DNA of 64,000 nt from Diploscapter coronatus. Its lineage: Eukaryota > Nematoda > Chromadorea > Rhabditida > Rhabditidae. The notes below the pieces were generated by a model, which saw nothing but the letters and a program-made list of their open reading frames with translations, was not told the DNA's origin and did no database searches. How positions within the stretch are numbered: position 1 is the stretch's first letter; every line of letters starts with the position of its first letter. Both the position numbers and the translations under genes were made by a program. Shown piece by piece: positions 9,905 to 23,497 of this stretch. The stretch lies in NCBI GenBank assembly GCA_964036155.1, contig OZ038422.1:61217201-61281200 (forward strand), in the 5' to 3' direction.

Positions 9905-12900
9905 ATGTCTGAATTCATCGATCGACAGGCCGAGGAGTCGGACAGGTTCGAAAATTTGTTTCTCCTTTCAAACTCTCGAACTCCCCCGATTTCAAATTTG
10001 CAGCACCCTAAATTTTTAAATTTCTGGGAAAAGCCACCTGAAAGTGATTTCGAAATATTACAGGATAAAATATTTTCAAGGAATGATAAGGAATTTAAAG
10101 AAAAAACAAACGAAATTTTAAAATTTCGCAAATTTCTAGGGATTCGACAGACGATGAAGCAGAGGGAAGCAGGCAGGGCGGGGCGGCGAATTCGGACAGT
10201 GGGTCTAAGAGCGGCGAGGAGTCGGACGGAGGGCCCGTTGCCAAAAAGCGCAAGGTCGACAAAAAGAAGCGCGATAAGAAGAAGAAACGCGTCGTCGAGA
10301 GCAGGTAGTTCTTTCAATGAAAATATCTATTTTTATCTATTTCGTTAAGTTGATCTTAAAATTTATAGATTTAAAAAAAATCTTTCTTGAAAGTCGATTT
10401 TTACAGTGACGAAGAGGAAGACGACGTCGAAGAAGATGAGGACAAGGCCAAGGAGGAGATGAAGGGCTTCATCGCCAGTGACGATGAGATAGAGGAGGAG
10501 GTACGGGAATTTCGATTTTTTGTTTTTTAAAAACTCGCCCATATTTAACTTGCATCTTCAAGACCGACCGAATTTTCACAAATCTTTTAACAATTTGATG
10601 GAAATCCAAATAAGGTGGGAAACGATTTCAGGGAGACGACGCTGGCGACGACTCGAAGTCGGAGAAGTCGAACGAAGACGAAGACGACGATCTGGTAAAT
10701 CATATTCATAAAATAATATACGATTTCTAATTATGGGCTAAGCTTGGCTATGTAAGCCAAATATTCCTATTCTGGAAAATTTTGTTACAGTATTAAAATG
10801 AACTTATAGTTTAAAATAGTGATGAATTTGCTTAACTCAGGCCGACGACCTCGATCTCCTTAGGGAGAATCAGGGCATGGACAAGAAGACGCGCGTCCAC
10901 ATCTCCGATTCAGACTCGGACGAGGATGACATGACCAAGATCGGCAAGAAGCTCTTCGGCGATAATGTGAGAGTTTAAAAATGATACCTTTTTGAATAAA
11001 AATATCTTTAATTTTCTGAGAAAAAAAACTAAAAAATGTTTGAAGTACCATTTCTGCAAAAAAAAATTAAAGTACGAGTTAAAACATCTATTTTCTGAAA
11101 AAATGCGTACTTCAGGAAGATGACGGAGAGCGAAGCGAGCGCGGAAACGACGACCGTCGTGAAGACTACTCGGATCGATCTGACGAGGACTCAGAAGACG
11201 ACTTCATCGTTCAGGAGCAGGGCCACAGAAAGCGCCGCCATCGCGAGCGAAACGCCAACATTCCTGCTGGGTGGGTTACTGTAATTTAGGAGAAGATATT
11301 GTAGTTATCAGGAGGAAATACTGTTTTTCGTCCAAATCTGATCCTGGCTCTCACTTTTTCATTCGCTCACTTTCAAACTCTCTCTAGTCTTCGAGCCAAA
11401 TTGTGTCAAAAATTCTCATAATAATGAGGGTCGAAACAGCTATTGTCGTTTGATTTGCTCATTCCTAAACGTTACCACAGCGCTATAGTCACCTTACTTC
11501 CGTTGTCATCTAATTCTCGATGTCTCAGGAAAAGGAGGAGTGAGAGAGCGAATGAAAAGTTAGAAAAATGAGTGTCAGAGCCAGATTTGGATGAAAAGCG
11601 GTATATTCAATTCCCCAGTTTCGTTTTAATTTGCATCATCTATTAAAATTATTCTTTTTTCCCCTTCAGAACTTTCGCTTTTTAAACATCCCAAATTTTC
11701 AGTGCTCTAGACGACGCGCGGGAGATTTTCGGCGTGTCAGATTTCAACTTCGACGATTTCTACGAGGACGAAGAGGGCATCGAGGAGGGAGATCTCGAAG
11801 ACGAAGAGGAAGAGGTCATTGAGGAGGATGATGAGGGACAGGAGATCAGAGTAAGTTTTGGGAAATAGTGAAATTGGGACATTTTTATCTGATAGAGACA
11901 ACGAATGACATATTTTTGAACAAATAGGAGAAAAGTGAAAATTCGAATTTCAGGTTCGCCGTCCGAAAACCCGCGGGAAGAAGAGCACGCTGTACGACAC
12001 ACTGGATCCGACCGAATTGGAGAAGGGTTTCATGTCTGCCACGGACAAGAGGATCATGATCGAGGACTTGCCTGAGAGGTGCGGGTTTTTGAAACATTCA
12101 AATTTGCTTTATTTAGCTTCAAAAATAATTACAGCTTTTTAAACACATATTAGTGTAATTTTAATTTTAACATTTTCTTGAAGCTTATTTTATTTTCCAG
12201 GTTCCAAACCCGTCGCATTCCGGTGACCGAGGCTACTGACGAGGAGATTGCGCAGGAAGCGGCCTGGATTCTCAAGTACGCATTCAAGGAGCACACCATC
12301 ACGACGCAGATCGAGTGCGAGGCCACCAAGAAGTTGAGGGAGGCTCAATTTCAGGTAATGCATTTTGACACGGTTTTGTCCAGTTTTATACAAATTTATT
12401 CACTTTTTTAGAAAGAGCTCGATTAGTTTTTTGTTTTTCTTACGAACATTTCGAGCTTTTTCGCTTATCTTCTCGATCATTTTTCTCTTGAAAACTTCAA
12501 AAATCATAAAATGACATCAAATTTGATTTGGAATAGAAGTTTTAGAAACAGCAAAATTTCATTTCGAGTTTAAAAATTCTATTTCAGAGGAACTACGACA
12601 TCGAACAACAGGTGCTCGGCGCTATCCGAGCCGCTCTCCAATTCCTCAGGGCTAAGGGCAAGGAGAATTATGAGGTGAAAAATAGTTTTAGCAAAGAATC
12701 GAAATTTTATGACCTTTATTTTTCTTGAAAATTCCCCTATTTGGTTTTAGTTCCAATTTTATTGGATTATCAGAAATGCTAAAATTGGATTTATTTTCAC
12801 TGGAATCGTGGAACTTGTTTATCGAGTTTTTTTTGAAGTTTGAAAAATCTAGGTGCCCTTCATCTACTGCTACCGCAAAGAGGCGATCAAGGATCTGAAC

Positions 12901-15900
12901 ACTAATCAGGTAGGGAATTAGAAACAACGCGATTGTCGAAAATGACGAATAAAAAATCCAGGACATCCTGACTTTGGACGACCTCTGGCGAGTGTACGAA
13001 TACGACGAGAAGTGGTGCCATCTCAACAGCAGGAAAATCAAGGTAGACTTCAAAGCTCAAAGAAAAATGAGCTATAAATGTCAAAATATTGAGTTTTTTA
13101 AAATTCTAATCAATGAACTAGTAATTTTGAAAATTTAAAGTTGCGAATATTTTCGAAAAGAAAAAGTAATAACCTGTTCTAGGGTATCTTTCAAAAAACA
13201 ATCTTCTCCATTCGTGACGAAATCATAATGCAAATTTCACTCGTACGACCTACTCCTCCGTATATTTTTGAGTCTGACTCTAATGCCCCTATATCTGTTC
13301 CAGCACTCAATGACCGCGTTACTAATCAAACTTGCAGTTCATCGAGCTGATGAAGCGCATGCAGCTGTTCATCCAGGAAGTCGCTCAGCACGAATACGTC
13401 TACCGCGAGATCTCCTCCGAGGACATTCAATTGTATGCCTATTTTATCTTTTATGTGTTGAAACGCATGCTACAATAATAATAATAATAATTCATTAAAA
13501 TTCGTTAGTGAAAGCTATTTTAGGAACCTACAATTTAATGATATTTTTAGTATTTTCTAAGGTACAGCTTCTTTATTTTTGTAATTTGATGAAAACGTAA
13601 AAAAATTCCTGGGAGAGATATTCAATCTTTTATCTGCTTTCCTTAAAAACGACCAAATTTTCAGAGCCGAGCGCATCGATTCTATTGAGAAGTTGATCGA
13701 CATGAACGCGCAATTCCAGGTACGGTTTTTCAAAAGTCTAAGATCGTGCACTTTTTGTCCGATTATTAAAATTTACTTTGGAAACAAAACGATTCCAGAT
13801 GTACTACGGCAATGAGATCAGCCGAATGCTGGAATGGGAGAAGGCCAAAGAGACGCTGGCCGCGATCGAGGAGGGCGGCGATGACGCCATTTTCACCGCC
13901 GTCTCCGCTCACTACAAACTCTCTACCAGGAATGACAAGTTCCAGGTAAATTGTGAATTTCGAAAAATGGAAAAAATGCCAAATTCAAACGGATTTGCGA
14001 TTTTTCAACCTCAAAAATTCGATACTATCTTTCGTCCCATTATTAGGGATGGTAATGCAAAACTGTCTGGGGGATAATTCACCTCCTAAAGCATATACGC
14101 GGCTCGAAAATCCCTAAATCGGAACTCAAATTAGAGTAGAGTCGCGCATCGCAAGATGGCATGCAAATATGACAAAAAATGATTTTCATCTGGAACAGAG
14201 GTAGTAAACGGATTAAAATTTGTCCCGTCTTGGGTTTATTTGAAGAAATATTGAAACATAATGAAGTGAAAGATAAAATCTGTGATTTTCTTATTTCTTT
14301 CAACATTCTTTCAGACCTGCGTGAACAACGGCATCGGCCAAATGGTGCAGAAGTTCGGTCTGACTGCCTCCCAGGTCGCTGAAAATTTGGAGTGGAGAAA
14401 ACATGAGATCGAGCAGGAACAGGTATGGAAAATTCGAAACTTATCCAAAAATTCTCGTCAATTTTGGGTAGCAAATGTTGATAGTGAGTTAGTCTACTTT
14501 CCAAGAGCTTAAAAACAACTAACTTTCCCTTTAAAAATGATAAATTGAAAGATACTTTTTTTAGATTTATTTAATTAAAAATGATATCATTTTTGAGAAA
14601 GCTAATAATAAAAATAGAATTCTAAGGGAAGAATGCTTTGATTTTCAGGTCTCGCCCCGCCTCGTGGCCGAAGAGTTATGCACGCCGGTTTTCACCGACC
14701 CGGAAATGGTCATCAACGCTGCTGTATTCATGATGGCCAAGGAGATTAGTAGACATCCGCAGGTTAAACAAATTTTCGAAGATTAAAACTAAAAAACTAA
14801 ATCCTCGTTTTGGTCTATTTTATTTTATCTCGAAGCAAAATCTCCCTTTTATATAAAGTTCACTTCTTCAAATTTTTTTTAAAACAAGTTACTTATAAAA
14901 TACATTTCCAATTCCTACGAAGGTTATTGTTATGAATTTTTGAAGGAATTTAAAAAATCAAATTTTCAGGTCCGTGAATTCGTGCGCCGCATCTACAGAG
15001 ACCGCGTGTTCATCAACGCGAAGCCCACCAAGAAGGGCAGAGAGCAATTCGATGAAAACAGTCCAATTTATGAGAAGAGGTAGGGAATTTGATGTTTTTC
15101 TAGTTTTTTTTTTTTTAAAGTATAGTTAGAAGTAGACGAGAACTTGAGCAAGAATAATAAGGGATAAAACACTTCATCTTTTCATTTATTTATTACCTAC
15201 CTTAGATAATTTGGTGACGCATATCACAAAGAGGACTTGAAATGAGATTTTCTAGCTACCTTCTTTTGTTATATGTTCTGAAAGAGGCTGAAGTTTCAGA
15301 TATCTCAAGGAAAAACCGATCGCCATGTTCGAGAACGACGAGTATCTCTACTTTCATCAGGTAAGTTTTTTCTCGAAAAAATGCCAATTTTCTGAATCTT
15401 TCTTTCTAAAACTGGAAATATGAAGAAAAATAATTTGTCAGATGGTGAACGCGGGTCTGATGGAGCTAATGTTCGGCTGCGACAGGGACGGCATGGGCCG
15501 AGGCAATTCCCTCATGGACACCATCCTTCAGGAACAGCCTTTCAAAAAGGTAGACATTTTGAAAAGTGCCAAATTTAGAACGAAGAAATTACATTGTCTG
15601 TTTTTCTTCAGTTTTACCATCTTTTTTAGAAAGTTCTAACAAGGATTTTCTAAAATATTACTTGCATGTAAAAATGAACAATTTTGAGACCTTATATAAT
15701 CTACACGACCGTCTGAAAAAAGCTAAAAATTATTTTTAAAAATCAAAACTCAGGACGAATTCTCTGACGTGGTCGAAGAATGGAACGTGCTTCGTGACAA
15801 GGCCCTCCATATGGCGATTACCGAAATGCTCCTTCCCTATTTGGAGACCGAAACAAAGCAGAAGATGCTCGAGGAGGCACAGGAGGCTGTTACCAGGGTA

Positions 15901-18900
15901 AAAATATTTGTAAATTGAGAAAAAATGGGTTTTAAAATGATTTTGAATGGAATTTTTTTTTCAAATACAGAATTGATTTCATCCAGGATCCGATATTTTA
16001 TTTTCGTTTCAAAAAATTTTGTTATTATTGCTAGAAAGTTCAAAAATCACTCCTTTACTTTATTTTTCACATTTTTAAAGTGATTCAAAGACTTTACAAA
16101 ATGGTGAAATTTTTGAAAATTCTTCATTTATTGAAATTTACGAAAAATGATTTATCTTCAGAAATGTAGCCTGCACATCAAGAACAAGCTGAAAACTGCC
16201 TCATTCGTGCCGAGCGATGAGATTTTGGAAGAGGACACGGAGGACTTGAAACGGAAGGGAGAAATTAGAGTAATGGCCATCGTTTACTCCACTGATCCAA
16301 GTAAGTTTCAAAAATCTCACTTATAAAAATCAAGATTCTTGAAACTGATTGTTTAACTATCTTAAATTTGCTTTCAAGACACGTTCCTTGTAAGTGACGA
16401 ATTTGGAGGGCGTGAATTGTTCAACAAAATGAGACGTTATTCAAGAAAATGTTTTGTTGAACAACATTACAGATTCACAAATTCTAGCTGATACCCAAAA
16501 TCTGTCATATGATAGATTGTGAACTGAGGTACCAGCTCATTTGCTGACGAACTCGATTCTTACAAATAATGTGTCTCAGACACTTCTTCCAATCATCTTC
16601 ATATCACGTCTATTTGTGTTTCACTTCATGAGTATAAATCAGCGAAATTGCTGCGAGCTTTGTTCAAAGCCGCAAATGAATGAAGAAAATTCGGACTTTA
16701 TAGAGGCCCGTTTAAATGAATCTAAATTATTTTCAGAAGAGGCGAGTTTCGGTGCATTGGTGAACGAAGACGGCGTGGTGACCGAGTTCGTCAAACTGCA
16801 ACACTTTACGAAAAGGAAATTCGGTCCGCCAGATCACGTCAATAACAAGGTTCGATATTTTTATTTTTTTGAAAAAAAGCTTCCTGAAAAATTCATTAGC
16901 TTTAAAAGAATATTGTTTATAAAAAGAAAGACTTCATCCACATTTCAAAAACGATAAAAATCATCGATATCTGACTATCCAGAAAAAACACCTTTTCATT
17001 ACACTGATGATAAACGTTTTTCATTTTTAGCGCGAAACGATGCTGGAATTCGAGAAATTCTTCGTCCGAAATCGACCTCATCTGATCGTCCTTTGCGCGG
17101 AAGACATGGAAGCACTTAGACTCAAGGTTGTTTTCATTGAAAATAATATTTTGAAAATTCTCCTTGAAAGGTAATACTTGCTTCCACGAAAAATGATAAA
17201 GTACAAATTTTTCGAGTTCTAAATTTGCAATTTTAGCGCGACCTAGAGGAATCGCTGGCGGACATTCGGTCGAACTTCCAGAGCGGCAAGGACAAAATCA
17301 CGATCAACAACGTGCCCGAGGTCTACCTCATGGACAACGAGCCCGCCAAGATCTTCGCCACTTCCAAACTTTCCATGGTTCGATCATCTTTCCTAAAGAT
17401 TAAAATTTTGATTAGAAAGATCCTGCTTTCACGAAATGCAAAGCCATTATTTTATTTGCAATTTCAACGTTCTGTTATAGAATTTTGAAAGGAACTACGT
17501 TTCGAGAAACATAGAGGAAAACTATCTTTTTAAAAACTATGAAAATTTTTGATATTCCAGACGGAATTCTCGGATTTCCCGGACCTGCTGAAACAAGCGA
17601 TCTGTCTGGCTCGCCTCGCACTTGACCCCCTGCCCGTATATTCCTGGCTCTGGAATGCAGAAGACGACATTCTCTGTCTCAAAATGGCGCCCTTGCAGAG
17701 TGAGGTCGATAAGGTTGGTTTCTAATTTTGAATTTTTTTTCGGAAATTAAAATGTTATGAAAAATGCCAGAAATTGAAAATCTCTATCTTCTATACAAAA
17801 TACCAAATGAAAAATGTGTTTGAATAGAAAAAAAAGCGCTGAAAGTCATTGGGATACGTTTTTTTTCATTTTATAGCTGTTTCAATTTATTAGATTTTCT
17901 AAGACTAAAATCACGTTTTCATTTTCCTTGAAACACACGAAAATGCGAATTTCAGGAATCCCTGAAATGGGCGGTCGCCAAGGAGATCATCAGTCAGGTC
18001 AACGCAGTGGGGGTCGATTTGAACAAGTCAGATTTTGTTTCACTATATCTATTTTTTTGAAAACGAAATTTTTAAATAATTTTTAATGATTTTTTTTACA
18101 AAACTTCAATTTTCAGATGTCTAGAGTACAACCACTACGCCAACACCCTGCAGTTCATAGCCGGTCTGGGTCCGCGAAAGGCCGCCTACATCCTCAAGAT
18201 CCTCAAACAGAACGACAATCTCATCGAGAGCAGGTTTGAAATTTGTTTAAAATAGATTTCAAATAGCATATTTGAATTCCAACTAGAAATGCTTGATATC
18301 AACAAAAAACATATCCGATAAAACGACTTCGAAGGGGTGGAAATCGAAAATGTTTAATTTCAGATCCAAACTCGTGATGACGTGCAAGTTGGGCCCCAAA
18401 GTGTTCATGAATTGCTCCGGGTTCATCAGGCTCGATACGGCTAAGGTGACATTTTTCGACTATTTTTAAATCACACTAAAAATGGTAGAATTTTTCACTC
18501 ATTTGAAACTATGGATATTTTGAAGGGATTCTGTTTTTCCTCTTTTATCAGCACTATTTTTTCATTAAGATAAAAAAGTAGGTGAATTTTACAAAGAGGT
18601 GGAAATAAAATAAAATTTGGCAGATCAGCGAGCGAACGGAGGCGTACGTGGAAGTGCTGGACGGCACGAGGATCCACCCGGAGACCTACGAATGGGCCAG
18701 AAAAATGGCTGTCGATGCCCTAGAGGTCGATGATTCGTCGGGTTGGTTTTAAAAAGTTGTATAAGCTGATAAACTTCGAAATTATCCCGATAAAAGTTAG
18801 AAAATAATACGTGTTTGACAAAATAATTGTTTTGCGAAAAATTGATAGAAAATTCGACATGTTTCAGAAGTTAAATAAGTTCGATACCTCGCGATTTTCC

Positions 18901-21900
18901 TAATCGATTAGCAAGTGTTATAGTACTTCAAATGAGCAATAATATTTTTGAAGCTAATTAAAATTTTGTTGCAGATCCAACCTCAGCCCTCATCGATATC
19001 ATGGAGGCGCCTGAAAGACTCAAAGTATGACGATAGTTAAAATAGGCTTCAGAAAAAATGGATAAACTTTAAGCTTTTCTAAAGTTCGATAATACTTTAC
19101 ACTATATAAGCTTGAAAACAAAGCAATGAGTTTGCAAAAAAACCATGTAGATTTCAACGAAAATGATGACTAATTTCAGATTTTTTAGATTTGATAATAA
19201 TTTATCAAAGATTTGAAAAACCAGTTCATACATTTTTTCCTTCTTATCAAAGCTATTACTCTAAAGTTTACGAGCTTTTTAAACATGGTCTATAGAAACA
19301 TGCATTTTCCAAGTTGTCTAACATGAAATTTCAGGATCTGGACTTGGATGCTTTCGCAGAGGAGTTGAAGAGACAGGGCTACGGCGAGAAGAAGGCGACC
19401 CTGTACGACATCTCGAACGAGCTCAACAACCGCTTCAAAGACCCCAGAGAACCGCTCGTCCACATGAGCAATTCGGTAGGGAAATTAGCATTTCATTGAG
19501 AAAAGAATGATTTCTTATGTTTTACAAAAATTTTAAATTGAGAACGAGCTACTAGATACGATTTTGGTGACGAGTATTATAATAAAGAGAAAACAACCTA
19601 AATTTCAGGAGCTGTTCGATCTTTTTAACCGAGGCATCAAGCCTCTGAAAGTCCGTCAACTGCTCAAGGGCGTCGTCGTCAACGTGCAGTACAGTAACAA
19701 GAAGAAACCTCAGGTTGGAAATTTTGAAAAAATTAAATTTCAAGAACTTGAAATTTAGTAAATAGTTTTTCAAAGTCTAAATTTTAGTTTTTAAATTTGA
19801 AATTTTAATCTGAAACTTATAAAAAATAACTTCAGGAACTCCCCATTGCCTACATGGCGGATGACGGCTATTTCCACTGCCCTCGTTGCAAGGTCTTCAA
19901 GGCCACAAATCCGACCGAGGTTAAGGATCACCTGGAGATCAACAACGTCAGGATGGTAGGGTTACTGTAATTCGAGAAAAAATCAATAATTCTCCAATTT
20001 CAATAGAGCGTCATTTCTGGCCCAAATAACAATTATTTTTGTATTTTTTTTGGGAAAAATCGTAAACTTTTAAGGAGGGATAAATAATAAAGACGAAAAA
20101 AGCAGAATTTTTATTTCAAGGGCGGCTGCCCCGGCGACCCGGTCGGAATCCGCGTCCGCCTCGACAACGGCATTGTTGGCTTCGTGCCAATTCAGATGAT
20201 CAGCCGCGACAGGGTCGAAAATCCGCTCGACAGGGTTCAGGTGCGGAATTTTATTTGAAAAATGTATTTTTTCGGGTGTATGCCGTTGCGCACAAAAATG
20301 ATAGCTGAACATTGACGAAATGAAATTTGAATCAATTTCCGCAAGATATACATTTTGCACGCAGATACATAGATGGTATCACTTTTGTGCCTGATGAATG
20401 TTCCCCTTTTCAGCCCAACCAAACGGTCTCCTGCGTCGTGACGGATATCGACAAGGACCGATTCAGCTACAAATTGTCCACTAGATCAACGGATTTGATG
20501 GTGATTCTTTTAATGAGATTTTAAAGAAAATAGATCATTTTTCCTTTAAAAAAATTGACAATTTTTGACGACAGAAAATCTCGAATTTTGGCAAGAAAAT
20601 TATGATTTTTTAAAAAAATATTTTCCAATAAAGTTCAAATTTTCAGGACGCTAGCCGGGGCGGAGAAGACCGCGATCGATACTTTGACCTGGAGGCCTTC
20701 GAAAACGACGAGGCAGAGCTCAAAGATGCGTCAGAAAGGAAAAAGGTGAGAAAACATAGATCTCAGAACAATGAAATATCACGTTATGGCGATAAAGTTG
20801 ATATGAAGAATGTTCGATAAAATAGTAATCAAAATAGAAGAAAGACTAATCTTTGAGAGGAAAAATATACTAAATATGTTTTAATAAAATGGAAAATTTC
20901 GGATACTTTGAAGAAAGGTTGAGTATGGAAAATATCTTGCTTAGACTAAAAAAATGAAATCCTGGAAGAATCGTATGCTTCAGAAGGCAACGAGCTACGT
21001 ACGCCGTGTCATCAAGCATCCCTCGTTCTTCAACGTCGGCTATGCAGATGCGGAACGAATGCTCGCCAAAATGGATCCGGTAAAATCATTTCCTTCACTT
21101 TATAATTTTAAACAACTTTAAAAATACGGGCAAAGATTGAGCAAAAAAGTCGCTTTTTGTATTGGAAACGTATCAATTGTCTTACTTTCGAATAGTTTAT
21201 AATATATATCTAGTTTTTACCTTATAATAACGATTCCTGTTAGTCTTTCAAAATTTTCTTTATTTTTGAAAAATGATCAAATTTTGCAGGGCGAAGCGAT
21301 CATTCGTCCGTCGTCGAAGTCGGCGGATAAGTTGACGATTACGTGGAAGGTGGCCGACGGTGTGCTGAACAACGTCGAGGTCGACGAACTCGAAAAAGAC
21401 AACGTCTTTTCGAGAGGAAGACGATTCAGGATCGGGTACGATTGAAAACTTTTCTAATTTTTCATATCACATCTCTTTCAAAAATTGAATTTTAGAAGCA
21501 TATTTATAAGGAAAAAATTAGAATAAAGAGGAGAGAATTTATTGGAACATACAGTATTAAAACACTTTTCAGAGTTTATTATACGGAATGTTTAATTAAA
21601 TAAGAATCGAAAAAAGTTAATTTTGGGTACAAATAGATTTCTTTTTGCAGCAGTGAAGATTTCGAGGATTTCGATGAAATGTTGACACGATACATTCAAC
21701 CAATGGCCACCTACGCCAATGAAGTCATGACTCACAAGGTTAGCATAAAATTTGTTCATTTTCACGAGGTTCTAACCATTTTGAAGAGAAATGAAACTTA
21801 TTTTAAAAATTTTCAGTGCTACCTGCAAGACCATTACTTCGAGCGCGACAAGGAGCCCATTGAAATGCGACTCATCGATGAGAGGAGAGCCAATCCTTCC

Positions 21901-22733
21901 AGAATTCCGTAGGTTTCAAAATTCATAAAACTCATTTCAAAATTTATACTTTGAACAAAAGTGGAAAAAAGTCTAATTATCTAAAAAAAAAAAAAACAAC
22001 TTATCGTACATATCATTTTCTATGTGTGTCGACTTTTCATATCTTTAGGGTATATTCAACGCGCATATGTATTGTTTGTTCGAAAATAACATCAATTTCT
22101 AGCTAATTTGAACATTTTTGAACTTTCAAATTTTGAGGTACGTGTTCTCGGTGTCTCGCGACTACCCAGGCAAATTCATCCTCTCCTACTACGTGTCCGG
22201 AAGGTGCCGTCATGAGTACTTCTCTAGTAAGTCCATTTTTCGGAACTTAAAATCAGCTATGAAGAATTCAGTTTTCAAAATATACCATGTTTCTTTCAAC
22301 CTTCTTATTGAAAGCCTCAGAAATCTTGTTCAGTCGTGAAATAACTTGCAATTATCAATTTCAAAAAGTAACTTCTTAAAACTGCCATTATGAAAGATTA
22401 TCCAGGTATTTAATCTTTCAAAGATCTGGGTTTTGCAACTTTTATCTGAAACCTATTTTCAGTGACTCCCGACGGCATGAAATTCCGTCAGACGCTGTTC
22501 AAGTCGCTGGAAAGGATGATGGGTTGGTTCAAGGCCAACTACAGACAGCCGCCTCCTGGAGTCAGGGGAGGGGGTAGGTTTCTAAGTTTGTTTGAAAAAA
22601 AGAAAATTTAAAACTGATCACTTTTGTGAAAATATCTAGACGAGACCATTCTTATTGCTTCTAAAAATTGAAAATATCGATTTTTGGAATTTAGAAGATT
22701 TTGAAAATAAAAACAATTTCAGGTTACCGCTAG
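9905..22733 (+). CDS. emb-5: Transcription elongation factor SPT6
   Basis: Forty-four exons joined in frame give about 1553 residues, close to the length known for the C. elegans protein. Spt6 is a nuclear histone chaperone that travels with RNA polymerase II. Residues 1 to about 260 are a highly acidic/Ser region with a nuclear-localisation signal (AKKRKV, near 70). The Spt6 core follows. A helix-hairpin-helix motif ([12 protein letters not shown]) lies near 1000, an S1 RNA-binding domain near 1190-1300, and the tandem SH2 region that binds phosphorylated polymerase linker from about 1335. The first SH2 has the arginine in EAIIRPSS and the second reads [11 protein letters not shown]. The protein ends soon after (RGGGYR), with only a short tail. 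The ATG at 9905 is the first after a TTCCAG acceptor-like site. First exon 9905-9945; last coding exon 22723-22733, only 11 bases. Confidence 0.95.
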
Positions 22734-23497
22734 CACGGTTCCTTGGCCCTGAAGCTTCAAGTCAAGTTTCGACTCGATTTAAAGTCAAAGTGGTAACTAC
22801 TAAATTTTGATCGAGAAGAGAGTTTATACTAATTTTCTCGAATTAAAAAATTAGCATAAATTCTCCTTTTATCCTGCTATTTGATTTCCTCTATCTAGTG
22901 CGCATTTTGTTTAAAAAAACTCGAAAAAATCCAATTACTTTCGAATGGGTCAATTTCATCATTTTATTCTTTTTTTTTCTGGTCAATTTTGCAAAAATTG
23001 CTATCTTCTTTTTTGAAACAAAGTTAATTTATTTTCTACGAGTAGTTTGTCATTTGAATATTTCATTTTAAAGGAAGCAGACTTTGCAAAATTGATTTTC
23101 GAATTTCGAAAAAAAAAAGAATCTCTAACCTCGTGATAAAAGATAGATATTGAAAACCAGCTGGAATAATTTTCAAAAGTTACAAAAATCGATTTTGTAA
23201 AATCAGTAAAAATGGTAGAATCAAGATTTTTAACATCGATCTCAAAATCCATTCTCTTTTCCCTCTCCCTTGATTTGTTAATCCTTGTATTTCTAATCCC
23301 ATTTTTCTTTTTCCCCAAAATTTGTTATCGTTAATCTTTTGATTTTATTTGCGAAAATACCCGTTTTCGTTAAGATAAATAAAAACATTAAATTTGATTA
23401 ATTGTTTCGTCAGAATTCTGTATTTTCAGTGAAAATTCGATATTTTCGTTGATTTTGCCAGATTTTGTGTTCAATTTTCAAAAGCTTCAGGTTCAAA
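22734..23497. other. emb-5 3' UTR and intercistronic region
   Basis: AATAAA at 23378-23383 is the clearest polyadenylation signal after emb-5. A splice acceptor (GCTTCAG, ending 23490) lies 7 bases before the him-18 ATG and about 107 bases after that signal. This is the spacing typical of nematode operons, where the downstream mRNA receives a spliced leader. Confidence 0.5.
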
